The translations under genes and the position numbers were made by a program. From assembly GCA_025350815.1 (NCBI GenBank), contig JANXXE010000060.1:1-49170 (forward strand): a DNA stretch of 49,170 nt, given 5' to 3'. Below the pieces are notes generated by a model. It saw only the letters and a list, made by a program, of their open reading frames with translations. It ran no database searches and was not told the DNA's origin. This DNA is from Myxococcales bacterium (GTDB lineage Bacteria; Myxococcota_A; Polyangia; Fen-1088). Within the stretch, counting starts at the first letter, position 1, and the number at the start of each line of letters is the position of its first letter. Below are positions 42,197-49,170 of this stretch, piece by piece.

Positions 42197-43621
42197 TTAG
42201 ATCTCGAATCCCAGGGTCGACAGCTCGGCTTCCAGCCGTTCGACTTCCTTGATCACCTGCGCTGGCGCGGGCCCGCCTACCAGCGTGCGGGCGTTGACCG
42301 CGCGGACCGCATCGAGGGCACCCAGTGCCTCGGACGACAGCTCGGGCGCGATCGCCGGAAGGTCAGCCACGGGGACGTCGCGGACGGACACGCCTTTGCC
42401 CTCGGCGTGCTTGACCAGTTGACCCACTATCTCGTGGGCGCGCCGGAAAGGCATGCCGCGCGACACCAGGTGCTCGGCCAGATCCGTCGCGCCCAGCGCC
42501 GGATCATCCGCCGCCGCTTTCATGCGTTCGACCTTGAATTCGAGGCCCGCGATCAGACGCGGCAAGACCGCCAGAGAAACCTGCGCGGTCTCGATGGCGT
42601 CATAGAAGGGCTCCTGCGTCTCTTGCAGATCCTTGTTGTAGGCCAGGGTCAGGCCCTTCGATATCGTCAACAGCGCGACCACGTCGCCGATCAGGCGCCC
42701 GGGTTTTGCGCGCAGAAGTTCCGCGATGTCGGGGTTGCGCTTCTGCGGCATGAGGGAGCTGCCGGAACAGTGGCCCTCGCCCAGGCGTGCGAAACCGAAT
42801 TCCGTCGTGGACCACAGGACCAGCTCTTCGCCAAAGCGCGACAGGTGGACACCCATCAGTGCCGCCGCGAACGCCAGCTCGGCGGCAAAGTCCCGATCCG
42901 ACACGGCATCCAGACTGTTGCGGGTCGGGCCACGGAATCCCAGCGCGTCGGACGTGCGCTGCCGGTCTATGGGCAAGCCGGTGGCAGCCAGCGCGCCCGA
43001 GCCCAGTGGGCACTCGGCCGCCCGTCGAGCCGCGTCCACGAAACGGCCGCGATCCCGTCCCAGCATCTCGGCGTAGGCCAGCAGGTGGTGCCCGAGGGTG
43101 ACGGCCTGCGCCCGCTGAAGGTGCGTGTAACCGGGCAGGAGATCTCCGGCGTGCTGCCGCGCGCGTCGGCACAGGGCCACGCGCGCGCCGTCAATGCCCG
43201 CGATGATCGCCGTGGCGGCGCGCAGGGCATGAAGACGCAGATCCGTGGCCACCTGATCATTGCGGCTGCGCGCGGTGTGCAGGCGTCGGCCGGCATCTCC
43301 AATCAGCGCTGTCAGGCGGCTTTCGACATTCATGTGAATGTCTTCCAGCGCCGGATCCAAGGCGCGCTCGCCGCGATCGAATTCGCCCGCCACCTGGTCG
43401 AGACCCGAGACGATCTTGTCGGCGTCGTCTGCCGCGATGAGTCCCACCGCCGCCAGCATGCGCGCGTGCGCCTGGCTGCCGCGCACGTCATCCCACAGCA
43501 AGCGACGGTCAAAACTGACGCTTGCGTTCAGCGCCGAGGCCGCATCGTCCATCGCGGTCGAAAACCGCGCGCCGCGCCCGCCTGACGGCGAGGGCACAGA
43601 ATCCGAATCCTTCTTGGTCAT
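42197..43621 (-). CDS. argH: argininosuccinate lyase
   Basis: Final step of arginine biosynthesis: argininosuccinate to arginine and fumarate. The 474-residue protein of the fumarase/aspartase superfamily has SVSFDRRLLWDDVRGSQAHA, MNVESRLTALIGDAGRRLHTARSRNDQVATDL (in part: HTARSRNDQV), HLQRAQAVTLGHHLLAY with the catalytic His, and the signature GSSLMPQKRNPD with the catalytic Ser. The N-terminus has an extra ~12 residues (KKDSDSVPSPSGG). ATG at 43621. It converges on the PEGA gene with a 6-base gap. No other arg genes are nearby. Confidence 0.95.
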   Translation of the reverse strand: MTKKDSDSVPSPSGGRGARFSTAMDDAASALNASVSFDRRLLWDDVRGSQAHARMLAAVGLIAADDADKIVSGLDQVAGEFDRGERALDPALEDIHMNVESRLTALIGDAGRRLHTARSRNDQVATDLRLHALRAATAIIAGIDGARVALCRRARQHAGDLLPGYTHLQRAQAVTLGHHLLAYAEMLGRDRGRFVDAARRAAECPLGSGALAATGLPIDRQRTSDALGFRGPTRNSLDAVSDRDFAAELAFAAALMGVHLSRFGEELVLWSTTEFGFARLGEGHCSGSSLMPQKRNPDIAELLRAKPGRLIGDVVALLTISKGLTLAYNKDLQETQEPFYDAIETAQVSLAVLPRLIAGLEFKVERMKAAADDPALGATDLAEHLVSRGMPFRRAHEIVGQLVKHAEGKGVSVRDVPVADLPAIAPELSSEALGALDAVRAVNARTLVGGPAPAQVIKEVERLEAELSTLGFEI

Positions 43622-43722
43622 GCTGGGCAGGAGATTACGCCAAAACCTGGTCGGAATAGCCGGTATGCGGTACGATGAAAAGGCATCCGCGACCGATTGG
43701 CTACAGAAGGAGGAAAGAACGC

Positions 43723-43806
43723 ATGGGAAAACGCACTCTCACGACCGCGCTGTACATCCTTCGCCTCCCAACCCGACCAGGATACAAGGAGCCCTGTCGG
43801 CGGTAG
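43723..43806 (+). CDS. possible 27-residue small protein inside the candidate transcript
   Basis: An ATG at 43723 opens a 27-codon frame (MGKRTLTTALYILRLPTRPG and a basic tail) ending with TAG at 43804-43806. It is preceded by an unusually good ribosome binding site, AAGGAGG, at a 9-base spacing, better than that of most genes here. The peptide is basic and has a short hydrophobic patch; I recognise no family. It could be a leader peptide or a small protein, or chance. Confidence 0.28.
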   Translation: MGKRTLTTALYILRLPTRPGYKEPCRR

Positions 43807-43956
43807 CCACAAGTTCGGATTTGGCAAGCTCTTCAGCCGCGAGCCGATAGCTGAGCTCAAGATGACGGGTGGACCGGCCAGGCTCGCGCCGCAAGCCACC
43901 CTTTGATTGGCGGTGTCCCTTTGGGTCGCTAGCCACGACCAGTCCAGTAGCGGATG

Positions 43957-43998
43957 GCGCGCCGGTGAGTGAAGACTCCTCCCGGCGCGCTTTTTTTT
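43957..43998 (+). terminator. intrinsic terminator on the plus strand
   Basis: Perfect 9-bp stem GCGCGCCGG (43957-43965) with CCGGCGCGC (43982-43990), a loop that itself contains GAGT-GAAG-ACTC, and then eight consecutive T (43991-43998). The T-tract side shows it acts on plus-strand transcription; the minus-strand Fic gene would read A residues first. Confidence 0.85.
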
Positions 43999-44016
43999 GC
44001 GCCGATGCCCCGGCGA

Positions 44017-44787
44017 CTAGCTGGCGCGACGCAGCTTGTTCAGACCGGCCACTTCGTCGAAGAAGCGCGCGGTCGTTTCGATGCTGTTTTCGAGCGACTC
44101 AATGATGAGGTTGATGAGCCCGTCGTTCTCGTGCCGCAGCACCTCGTAGTAGCGCTGCCGCTCGATGGAATGGATCACGGCCGGCAGGTAGCCATGCTGA
44201 ATCAAGATGTAGTTTGTCAGCAGGCGCGCGACCTTGCCCGAGTTCTTCGTCCACGGGTAGGCCGACAGAAGTTTGAACTGCGCACGCGCCGCTGCGGCGA
44301 TGGGGTGCAGGCTGCGGAATTCCGCAGATTCCAACCATTCCCCAAGCTTGCGCATCTTGTAGCCGATCTTTTCGGGCGCCGCGATCTCGTGATAGTAGAG
44401 CCGGTGCAGCGGGTTCTCCCGTCGGTAGGGGCAGCCCTTGGCGACGGCGTCCGGGGTCAACATGGCGTAGATCTTCCGGATCAGCTCGAGGTCGATCTCG
44501 GGGGGCTTCTTCGAAATGCTGGCGGAACGAATGAAGTCGACCGCCAGTTTGTGGTTCTTGACCTCTTCGTACATCGGGATCAACGTGACATCGCTGATGA
44601 TGCGCGTGTCGACGGCGGCTTTGAGCTCGGAATATGACAGCACGACGCCCTCAAGAGCGTGGTCGTGGAAGATCCAGGACACGTCCAGACGGTCCTGATA
44701 ATCCTTCGTTATCTTTTCTGGGAAGGTGGCGGTCTTCACCCGGACCGCCTCCATCTTGGCATCGAGCTCGAATAACTTACTGTCCAT
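44017..44787 (-). CDS. Fic-fold protein with a degenerate catalytic motif
   Basis: A 256-residue Fic/DOC-family protein. Typical Fic enzymes transfer AMP or similar groups using HPFx(D/E)GNGRxxR. Here the aligned segment is SAYPWTKNSGKVARLLTNYI (175-194): the catalytic His is Tyr177 and the GNGR anion-binding part is NSGK. The fold is otherwise well kept, with the preceding helix AAAARAQFKLL and the following LLTNYILIQHGYLPAVIH. The N-terminal stretch SWIFHDHALEG (37-47) resembles the inhibitory helix motif with Glu46. AAGGAG precedes the ATG at 44787, and a good promoter lies 50 bases upstream. Probably not a canonical AMP transferase. Confidence 0.82.
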   Translation of the reverse strand: MDSKLFELDAKMEAVRVKTATFPEKITKDYQDRLDVSWIFHDHALEGVVLSYSELKAAVDTRIISDVTLIPMYEEVKNHKLAVDFIRSASISKKPPEIDLELIRKIYAMLTPDAVAKGCPYRRENPLHRLYYHEIAAPEKIGYKMRKLGEWLESAEFRSLHPIAAAARAQFKLLSAYPWTKNSGKVARLLTNYILIQHGYLPAVIHSIERQRYYEVLRHENDGLINLIIESLENSIETTARFFDEVAGLNKLRRAS

Positions 44788-44836
44788 CACGGCTCCTTAC
44801 GCGGACGCGATCAGGTCGGATACCCGTCGGCACCTT

Positions 44837-44865
44837 CTTATCCATCAAAAGATCCCTTTCGTCAA
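44837..44865 (-). promoter_or_regulatory. candidate promoter of the Fic-fold gene
   Basis: On the minus strand TTGACG (44865-44860) and GATAAG (44842-44837) are separated by 17 bases, 5/6 and 4/6 to consensus. Transcription would start near 44830, giving a leader of about 43 bases with AAGGAG before the ATG at 44787. Confidence 0.5.
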
Positions 44866-44888
44866 GCTTAGTTGGCCGATCACGCGCA

Positions 44889-44925
44889 TTAATTAACGTA
44901 ATATTAATTACGTATTGACCAAAAC
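44889..44925. promoter_or_regulatory. AT-rich segment with an 18-bp inverted repeat between the divergent promoters
   Basis: ACGTAAT-ATTA-ATTACGT (44896-44913) is a perfect 7-bp inverted repeat with a 4-base spacer, inside the most AT-rich 37 bases of the window (ATTAATTAA, AATATTAATTA, CAAAA). It lies between the Fic promoter and the rsmH promoter, directly upstream of the latter's -35 box. It could be a regulator site or an UP-like element for rsmH; the sequence alone cannot choose. Confidence 0.45.
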
Positions 44926-44953
44926 TTGACAGGCCGGATCGCTGCGGGATGAT
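44926..44953 (+). promoter_or_regulatory. candidate promoter of the rsmH-ftsL-ftsI-murE cluster
   Basis: TTGACA (44926-44931) is a perfect -35 box; GATGAT (44948-44953) lies 16 bases further (4/6 to consensus). The start of transcription would be near 44960, leaving a leader of ~140 bases before the rsmH GTG at 45099. The leader holds no gene I can support; a 50-codon in-frame extension of rsmH through it lacks homology. Confidence 0.45.
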
Positions 44954-45098
44954 GGATGGGAAACCGGGGCACAAAGCCCGTTATTCCAGGGACTTGAAAG
45001 AAGATGTGCACCGCCTCTCCCAGATGCCTCCCGGCCGGTGCCAAGGGTCGCCTGGCAGCCTGTCGCAACGCGATGCGCCTACAACAGGGAGGGGGGGC

Positions 45099-46019
45099 GT
45101 GACACACAGCGCTAGCATATCGCCGCACACTCCCGTCCTCATTAATGAGGTCATCGACTTCCTGGCCCCACGACCCGCAGGGATCTACTGCGATGCGACA
45201 GTCGGATTCGGCGGCCATGCGCGCGCGATTCTTGAGGCGTCAGCCCCCGACGGGCGCGTCATCGGCATCGATCGGGACCCCGACGCGCTGGCGGCCACCC
45301 GGGAAGCGCTGAGGGACTACGGGGATCGCGTGACCCTGGTTCACGCGCCGTTCTCCCGGATCGGCGCCGTACTAGCCGAATCGGTTGGGCCGGTGGACGG
45401 CTGCCTGGTCGACTTGGGGGTGTCCTCCGCGCAGCTCGATCGGCCGGACAGGGGTTTTTCGTTCAGCCATTCAGGCCCGCTCGACATGCGGATGGATCAG
45501 ACGCAGGGGGAAACCGCGGCCGAGTTCATTGCCCGCGTCGATGAAGACGAGCTGGGGGCTGTCCTGCGGGATTTTGGCGAAGAGCGCTTCGCCGGTCGCA
45601 TCGCGCGGACGATTGTGGAGGCGCGCCAGCACGAGGATCTGAGCTCGACGGGGGCGCTGGCGGCCCTGGTGGCGCGGGCCGTGCCGCGGCGAGAGCCCCA
45701 CAAGAATCCGGCGACCCGCACCTTCCAGGCCCTCCGCATTGCGGTCAACGGCGAACTGGCCGAGCTGGAACATTTCCTGACTGATGCGCCGGGCTGCCTG
45801 CGGCCGGGCGGGCGGATGGTGGTCATCGCCTTCCATTCGCTGGAGGACCGCATGGTCAAGCACCGCCTGCGGGCGCTGGCGGCGGGTGGTCTGTCTTCCG
45901 GCGCGGCGGCCATCAGGGTGCTGACCAAGAGGGTCGTCATTGCCACGGACGAAGAGCGCGCGGCCAATCCGCGCTCGCGATCGGCCAAGCTGCGGGCGGC
46001 CGAGAGGTTGGCGTCGTGA
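45099..46019 (+). CDS. rsmH: 16S rRNA (cytosine(1402)-N(4))-methyltransferase
   Basis: RsmH (MraW) methylates C1402 of 16S rRNA in the ribosomal P site. The 306 residues begin close to the conserved HTPVLINEVIDFLAP, with SAM motifs CDATVGFGGHARAILE and VIGIDRDPDAL, then VDLGVSSAQLDRPDRGFSF, DMRMDQTQGETAAEFI and KNPATRTFQALRIAVNGEL. I use the GTG at 45099, which has GGGAGG before it; an open frame to 44949 adds 50 residues without similarity and overlaps the promoter. It heads the division cluster; mraZ, the usual upstream neighbour, is absent and the Fic gene takes its place. Its TGA overlaps the ftsL GTG. Confidence 0.96.
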   Translation: MTHSASISPHTPVLINEVIDFLAPRPAGIYCDATVGFGGHARAILEASAPDGRVIGIDRDPDALAATREALRDYGDRVTLVHAPFSRIGAVLAESVGPVDGCLVDLGVSSAQLDRPDRGFSFSHSGPLDMRMDQTQGETAAEFIARVDEDELGAVLRDFGEERFAGRIARTIVEARQHEDLSSTGALAALVARAVPRREPHKNPATRTFQALRIAVNGELAELEHFLTDAPGCLRPGGRMVVIAFHSLEDRMVKHRLRALAAGGLSSGAAAIRVLTKRVVIATDEERAANPRSRSAKLRAAERLAS

Positions 46020-46330
46020 CTTCGGTGACCACGGGTCAGGTGACGACGAGCCGTCGTCCGGGCACGGGGATGATGTGCCTGACGCTGCTCGGTCTGACGC
46101 TGGGGGCGCTGGCACACGTTGCGGTGCACACCAAACGGCTGGAGGTGGCACTGGACCTTGGCCGCGAGCAGAAGCTGCAACTTGACCTGCAAGAAAAGCG
46201 TCGCCGCCTGGAGATAGAGATCGGAATGCTGAAGGCTCCTGGCCGGCTGATAAGCCAGGCACGCGACAAGCTGAAGATGGGGCCTGCGGCACCAGGCGAC
46301 ATCCACGTGCTGCACGCGGGGTCCCGGTGA
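46016..46330 (+). CDS. ftsL: cell division protein FtsL
   Basis: A 104-residue bitopic membrane protein: short basic cytoplasmic N-terminus, one transmembrane helix (MMCLTLLGLTLGALAHVAVH, ~19-38) and a periplasmic coiled-coil (LGREQKLQLDLQEKRRRLEI) ending in a short tail with LKMGPAAPGDIHVL. FtsL forms a complex with FtsB and FtsQ that activates septal peptidoglycan synthesis by FtsW and FtsI. Sequence similarity in this family is low; the call rests on size, topology and its place between rsmH and ftsI. It overlaps both neighbours by 4 bases. Confidence 0.88.
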   Translation: MTSVTTGQVTTSRRPGTGMMCLTLLGLTLGALAHVAVHTKRLEVALDLGREQKLQLDLQEKRRRLEIEIGMLKAPGRLISQARDKLKMGPAAPGDIHVLHAGSR

Positions 46331-48420
46331 TCGGGTTCTGGACGCGCTTTCGCATCGTCCTGTGCGGCCTTGCGTTTGCGGCGCTGGCGGTGCTGATCGG
46401 CCGGCGCGCGTACGATCTGCAAGTGCGGCAGGGCGATAAGTTGCGCTCGTGGGCCGAGGACAATTATCTAAAAGAGATCGAACTTGCGCCGCAGCGCGGG
46501 CGGATTTTCGATCGCAACGGCAAGGAACTGGCATCGACGGCGCAGTTCGATTCGGTGTTTTGCAACCCGCGGCAGCTGGCGGGCATTCCGGATGCGCCCC
46601 GGCGGCTGGCCAAGGCCCTGTCCATGGACGCGCGGGAACTAAAGAAGACGCTGACCTCGCGGCGCGCGTTTGCGTGGATCAGGCGCAAGGTGACCCCGCA
46701 GGAGGCCGCCGCTGTGAAGGCGCTGGGCTTGCCAGGCGTGGTCATCAAGAAAGAGCCGGGGCGTTTCTACCCGTTCAACGAGCTTGCCTCGACGGTCGTG
46801 GGGCATGCGGGCATCGATGGCAAGGGCCTAGAAGGGGTCGAGCTCGCGTTTGAGAAGTATCTGCACGGCGCGGGCTCGCAAGTGCTGGGGATTCGCGATG
46901 CGCTTGGCCGGGATTTGCTGATGGATGGCCTGGCGGATCAGAGCGCGGCGGCCGGCAAGGACGTGGTCCTGTCGGTCGACAAGTTCCTGACCTACACCAC
47001 GGAACAGGCGCTGCTGGCGGCGGTTCACAAGCACAACGCCAAGGGCGCGGTGTCGGTGATGATGGATCCGCGAACAGGCGAGGTGCTGGCCATGGCGTCC
47101 GTGCCTTCGTACAACCCGAACGAGCCGGGTGATGCCGTCGGCCGCGGGGCCACCAAGAACCGGGCGATCACCGATCAGTTCGAGCCGGGGTCGATCATGA
47201 AGGCGTTCACGTTTGCGGCGGCTTTCGATGCCGGGACGTTGCACCTGACGGACTGGTTCGATTGCATGTGGGGCCGGATGCCCATCGGCAAGGTGACGAT
47301 CCGGGATTCGCATCCGCTGGGCACGCTCATCGCTGCGGATGTCTTCAAGCATTCGAGCAACATCGGCACAACGAAGATTGCGCGGCGCCTGGGCCGGGAG
47401 AAACTGTACGACGCCCTGACGCGCTTTGGATTCGGGCACAAGACGGGGATTGGTCTCGGCGGCGAACTGAACGGCATCCTGCATCCGGTGGCCAAATGGG
47501 GCGAAGTCGCGTTTGCGAACATCTCGTTCGGTCAGGGTTTGACGGTGACGCCGCTACAGATTGCGGCGGGGTATGCGGCCATTGCAGCCGGGGGCGTGTA
47601 CCACCCGCCGCGCCTGGGGCTGCGGGTCATCCACCAGGATGGACACAGCGAGGCGTTGCCGTTGCCGCCGGCGGCGCGGCCCGAACAGAGGGTGATTTCG
47701 GAATCCGTGGCGCACACGATGCTGGACATCATGAAGGGGGTCACGGAGAAGGGTGGCACAGCGACTCGGGCCGCCATCGACGGTTACCCGGTTGCGGGTA
47801 AGACGGGCACCGGGCAAAAGGCGGTCAACGGTCATTACAACGACGCCTACTGGCTGTCGTCGTTCGTGGGTGTCGTGCCCGCCGACAACCCGCGCCTGGT
47901 CATCGTCGTGATGGTGGACGAGCCCAAACCCGACCACCTGGGCGGGCTGGTCGCGGCGCCGGTGTTCAAGGAAATCGCCGAGGCGGCGCTGGGCTACCTG
48001 GGCGTCCCTCCGTCGGAGGCGATGGCCAGCAAGAAGAAAGACAAGGGCCTGGCGGCTGATGCCAAGGTCGCAGCGCTACCGGCCGACAGGGAAAGCGCCG
48101 AGGGTCTGGGCAGCGACGTGGCCCTGGCGCAGGCGCAGGCGGCGGCCGACGCCGATGGCCAGGACGTGCCGATCATCGATGGCGAAGATGTCGACGGGGC
48201 CGAGGGCGTGGCGGCGACCGATCGGTCTGACGCCCCGTCGGATCTCGTGAACGTGCCCAGTTTCAAGGGCCTGAGCATCGGGCAGGTCATCGGGGTTGCG
48301 CGGCGCCTGGGGCTGGAAGTGGCGCCGGAGGGCAGTGGTCTGGCGGTGGCGCAGGCGCCCGGCCCGGGATCCCTGCCGCGTGGATCGATTTGCCGGGTGA
48401 CCTTTCGGCCGGGAGGGTAA
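46327..48420 (+). CDS. ftsI: septal peptidoglycan transpeptidase FtsI/PBP3 with C-terminal PASTA domain
   Basis: A 697-residue class B penicillin-binding protein. It has a transmembrane anchor (FRIVLCGLAFAALAVLIG), the N-terminal pedestal (LAPQRGRIFDRNGKELAST), and the transpeptidase domain with SxxK (Ser289 in PGSIMKAFTFAA), SxN in FKHSSNIGTTKIA and KTG at 492-494 (AGKTGTGQK). After the domain an Asp/Ala-rich acidic linker (~80 residues) leads to one PASTA repeat (VNVPSFKGLSIGQVIGVARR). It cross-links septal peptidoglycan. GTG start within the ftsL stop. Confidence 0.95.
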   Translation: MIGFWTRFRIVLCGLAFAALAVLIGRRAYDLQVRQGDKLRSWAEDNYLKEIELAPQRGRIFDRNGKELASTAQFDSVFCNPRQLAGIPDAPRRLAKALSMDARELKKTLTSRRAFAWIRRKVTPQEAAAVKALGLPGVVIKKEPGRFYPFNELASTVVGHAGIDGKGLEGVELAFEKYLHGAGSQVLGIRDALGRDLLMDGLADQSAAAGKDVVLSVDKFLTYTTEQALLAAVHKHNAKGAVSVMMDPRTGEVLAMASVPSYNPNEPGDAVGRGATKNRAITDQFEPGSIMKAFTFAAAFDAGTLHLTDWFDCMWGRMPIGKVTIRDSHPLGTLIAADVFKHSSNIGTTKIARRLGREKLYDALTRFGFGHKTGIGLGGELNGILHPVAKWGEVAFANISFGQGLTVTPLQIAAGYAAIAAGGVYHPPRLGLRVIHQDGHSEALPLPPAARPEQRVISESVAHTMLDIMKGVTEKGGTATRAAIDGYPVAGKTGTGQKAVNGHYNDAYWLSSFVGVVPADNPRLVIVVMVDEPKPDHLGGLVAAPVFKEIAEAALGYLGVPPSEAMASKKKDKGLAADAKVAALPADRESAEGLGSDVALAQAQAAADADGQDVPIIDGEDVDGAEGVAATDRSDAPSDLVNVPSFKGLSIGQVIGVARRLGLEVAPEGSGLAVAQAPGPGSLPRGSICRVTFRPGG

Positions 48421-48440
48421 AGCGTGGGCGGGGACCAGTC

Positions 48441-49170
48441 TTGGCTTTGAAGTTTCGTCTGGCTGACCTGATAGCCAACCTTCCGGGCGCCCAGATGCAC
48501 GGGAAGCTGGGCGTCGAGGTGGGCGAAGTTCGGGATGATTCGCGGCAGGTGATGGCGGGCGATCTCTTTGTCGCGGTGCCGGGCACGCAGGAAGACGGCC
48601 GACGTTTCATTGCGGACGCCCTCGCCCGCGGCGCGACGGCTATCGTCACCCAGGGGGACGATCACGGCGACGCCAAGAGGAAGGCGACATGGGTGTCCGT
48701 GCCCGACGCGCGGCGGGCGCTGGGCATCATTGCGGCGAACCGCTTCGGGGCGGTGTCGGCGTTGTCGCTGACGGGGGTCACGGGTACGAACGGCAAGACG
48801 ACCACGACTTATCTGGTGGAATCCATTCTGGCGGCTGCGGGCCGGCGCCCGGGCGTCGTCGGGACGGTGACGAATCGTTTTGCCGGCAAGGAACAGGTGT
48901 CAGCGCTGACCACGCCCGGCGCGTTGTCGCTGCACGCGCTGTTCGCCGAGATGAAGCGCGCGCGGTGCACTGATGTTGTGCTGGAAACGTCGTCCCATGC
49001 GCTGGACCAGGGGCGGCTGGCTGGATGTCGCTTCCGGGTGGCGGCGCTGACCAACGTCACGCAGGACCATCTGGACTACCACGGCACGATGGAGCGGTAT
49101 TTTCAGGCCAAGGCGATCTTGTTCCGCGAGCTGATGGAACGTCCCGCGGGCGTGGCGGTGTTCTTCGCCG
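48441..49170 (+). CDS. murE: UDP-N-acetylmuramoyl-tripeptide synthetase MurE (partial, runs off the right edge)
   Basis: About the first 243 codons of a Mur ligase, which adds the third residue of the peptidoglycan stem peptide. The N-terminal domain has EVGEVRDDSRQVMAGDLFVA and PGTQEDGRRFIADALARGA; the ATP-binding loop is GVTGTNGKTTTTYLVE; TTPGALSLH, LETSSHALDQGRL and LTNVTQDHLDYHGTMERYF are specific for MurE. The third amino acid (diaminopimelate or Lys) cannot be told because the specificity region is missing. The frame has no ATG or GTG near its start; TTG at 48441, 21 bases after ftsI, or TTG at 48447 are the candidates. Confidence 0.94.
   Translation, partial: MALKFRLADLIANLPGAQMHGKLGVEVGEVRDDSRQVMAGDLFVAVPGTQEDGRRFIADALARGATAIVTQGDDHGDAKRKATWVSVPDARRALGIIAANRFGAVSALSLTGVTGTNGKTTTTYLVESILAAAGRRPGVVGTVTNRFAGKEQVSALTTPGALSLHALFAEMKRARCTDVVLETSSHALDQGRLAGCRFRVAALTNVTQDHLDYHGTMERYFQAKAILFRELMERPAGVAVFFA

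Larger units (their letters stand above)
43640..43998 (+). ncRNA. candidate structured non-coding RNA (or small-peptide mRNA) between argH and the Fic gene
   Basis: This 395-base interval (43622-44016) has no gene I can support by homology. On the plus strand it ends in a strong intrinsic terminator, although no plus-strand protein gene precedes it for 1.4 kb. Upstream of the terminator are hairpins in series: AGCT/CAGC with GCTG/AGCT (43827-43857), GGGTGG/CCACCC (43867-43901, with GGC/GCC inside) and GGTCG/CGACC (43924-43940). A possible -10 box TACGAT is at 43671-43676 but has no good -35. It does not match the 6S, SRP, tmRNA or RNase P hallmarks. The 5' end is a guess. Confidence 0.42.

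Noticed and set aside
43697-43906. 69-codon plus-strand frame starting with TTG in the argH-Fic gap
   Set aside because: TTG start without ribosome binding site (the good site belongs to the ATG at 43723 in another frame), no homology, and the interval is better explained as structured RNA.
44938-45020. Possible c-di-GMP (GEMM-I) riboswitch in the rsmH leader, because of GGGGCACAAAGCCCG
   Set aside because: Only a short resemblance to the ACGCAAAGCC core; the other conserved segments (GCAAACC, GGUAGGCAGGGUUACC) are absent.
1-49170. CRISPR arrays, tRNA or rRNA genes, IS elements, prophage genes
   Set aside because: No regular spacer repeats, no tRNA/rRNA consensus blocks, no transposase, integrase or phage structural genes seen on either strand.

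Overview
This GC-rich window looks like chromosomal DNA from a myxobacterium (Myxococcota) or a close relative. The support is indirect: a TolQ/TolR/TonB-type motor cluster with a TPR lipoprotein, many lipoproteins with Asp/Ala/Pro-rich linkers followed by Cys-rich domains, a protein ending in a MYXO-CTERM-like Gly-Cys-Ser-Cys/membrane/Arg tail, a Ser/Thr kinase next to a TPR/PEGA protein, and GTG/TTG starts with dense packing. I see no rRNA, tRNA, insertion sequence, prophage or CRISPR array.

Layout. 0-0.3 kb: end of a membrane permease. 0.3-4.3 kb (minus): TPR lipoprotein, TonB, ExbB/TolQ, two ExbD/TolR proteins and methylglyoxal synthase. 4.4-6.5 kb (minus): two secreted proteins of unknown role. 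6.5-11.2 kb (plus): hisB-hisH-hisA-hisF followed by recQ. 11.2-11.4 kb: a 169-bp near-perfect palindrome. 11.4-13.0 kb (minus): GH43 glycosidase. 13.1-15.9 kb (plus): hisIE and a DinG-type helicase, then a decayed DUF4143 ATPase tail and plsY. 16.6-18.7 kb (minus): a gluzincin-type lipoprotein and a CE3-like SGNH esterase. 18.9-29.2 kb: a Tat lipoprotein amidohydrolase, a Cys-rich lipoprotein, bioB with a toroid-fold protein, an SspB-like adaptor, a patatin-like lipase, a BNR/MYXO-CTERM surface protein, an acyl-CoA dehydrogenase and an internally deleted glycosyltransferase.

29.2-38.1 kb is a sugar or glycan modification locus: a deacetylase-like protein, an FkbH-type HAD protein, an AAC(3)-like acetyltransferase, a cupin, a C-methyltransferase, an SDR epimerase/decarboxylase, a Gfo/Idh/MocA oxidoreductase, and a broken acyl carrier protein gene. 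FkbH enzymes normally load a three-carbon unit onto a carrier protein, so the loss of the local carrier is notable. A 17-bp motif lies upstream of both minus-strand genes that bound this locus.

38.2-44.8 kb holds an Rsm22-like methyltransferase, a Ser/Thr kinase, a TPR/PEGA membrane protein, argH, an unexplained structured transcript ending in a strong terminator (about 43.6-44.0 kb), and a Fic-fold protein that has lost the catalytic His. 44.9 kb to the end is the start of the division and cell-wall cluster: rsmH-ftsL-ftsI-murE, with murE cut by the window edge.

The most interesting items are the candidate structured RNA at 43.6-44.0 kb, the FkbH locus with its decayed carrier protein, the Fic-motif variant, the DinG Fe-S ligand substitution and the palindrome between recQ and the GH43 gene.
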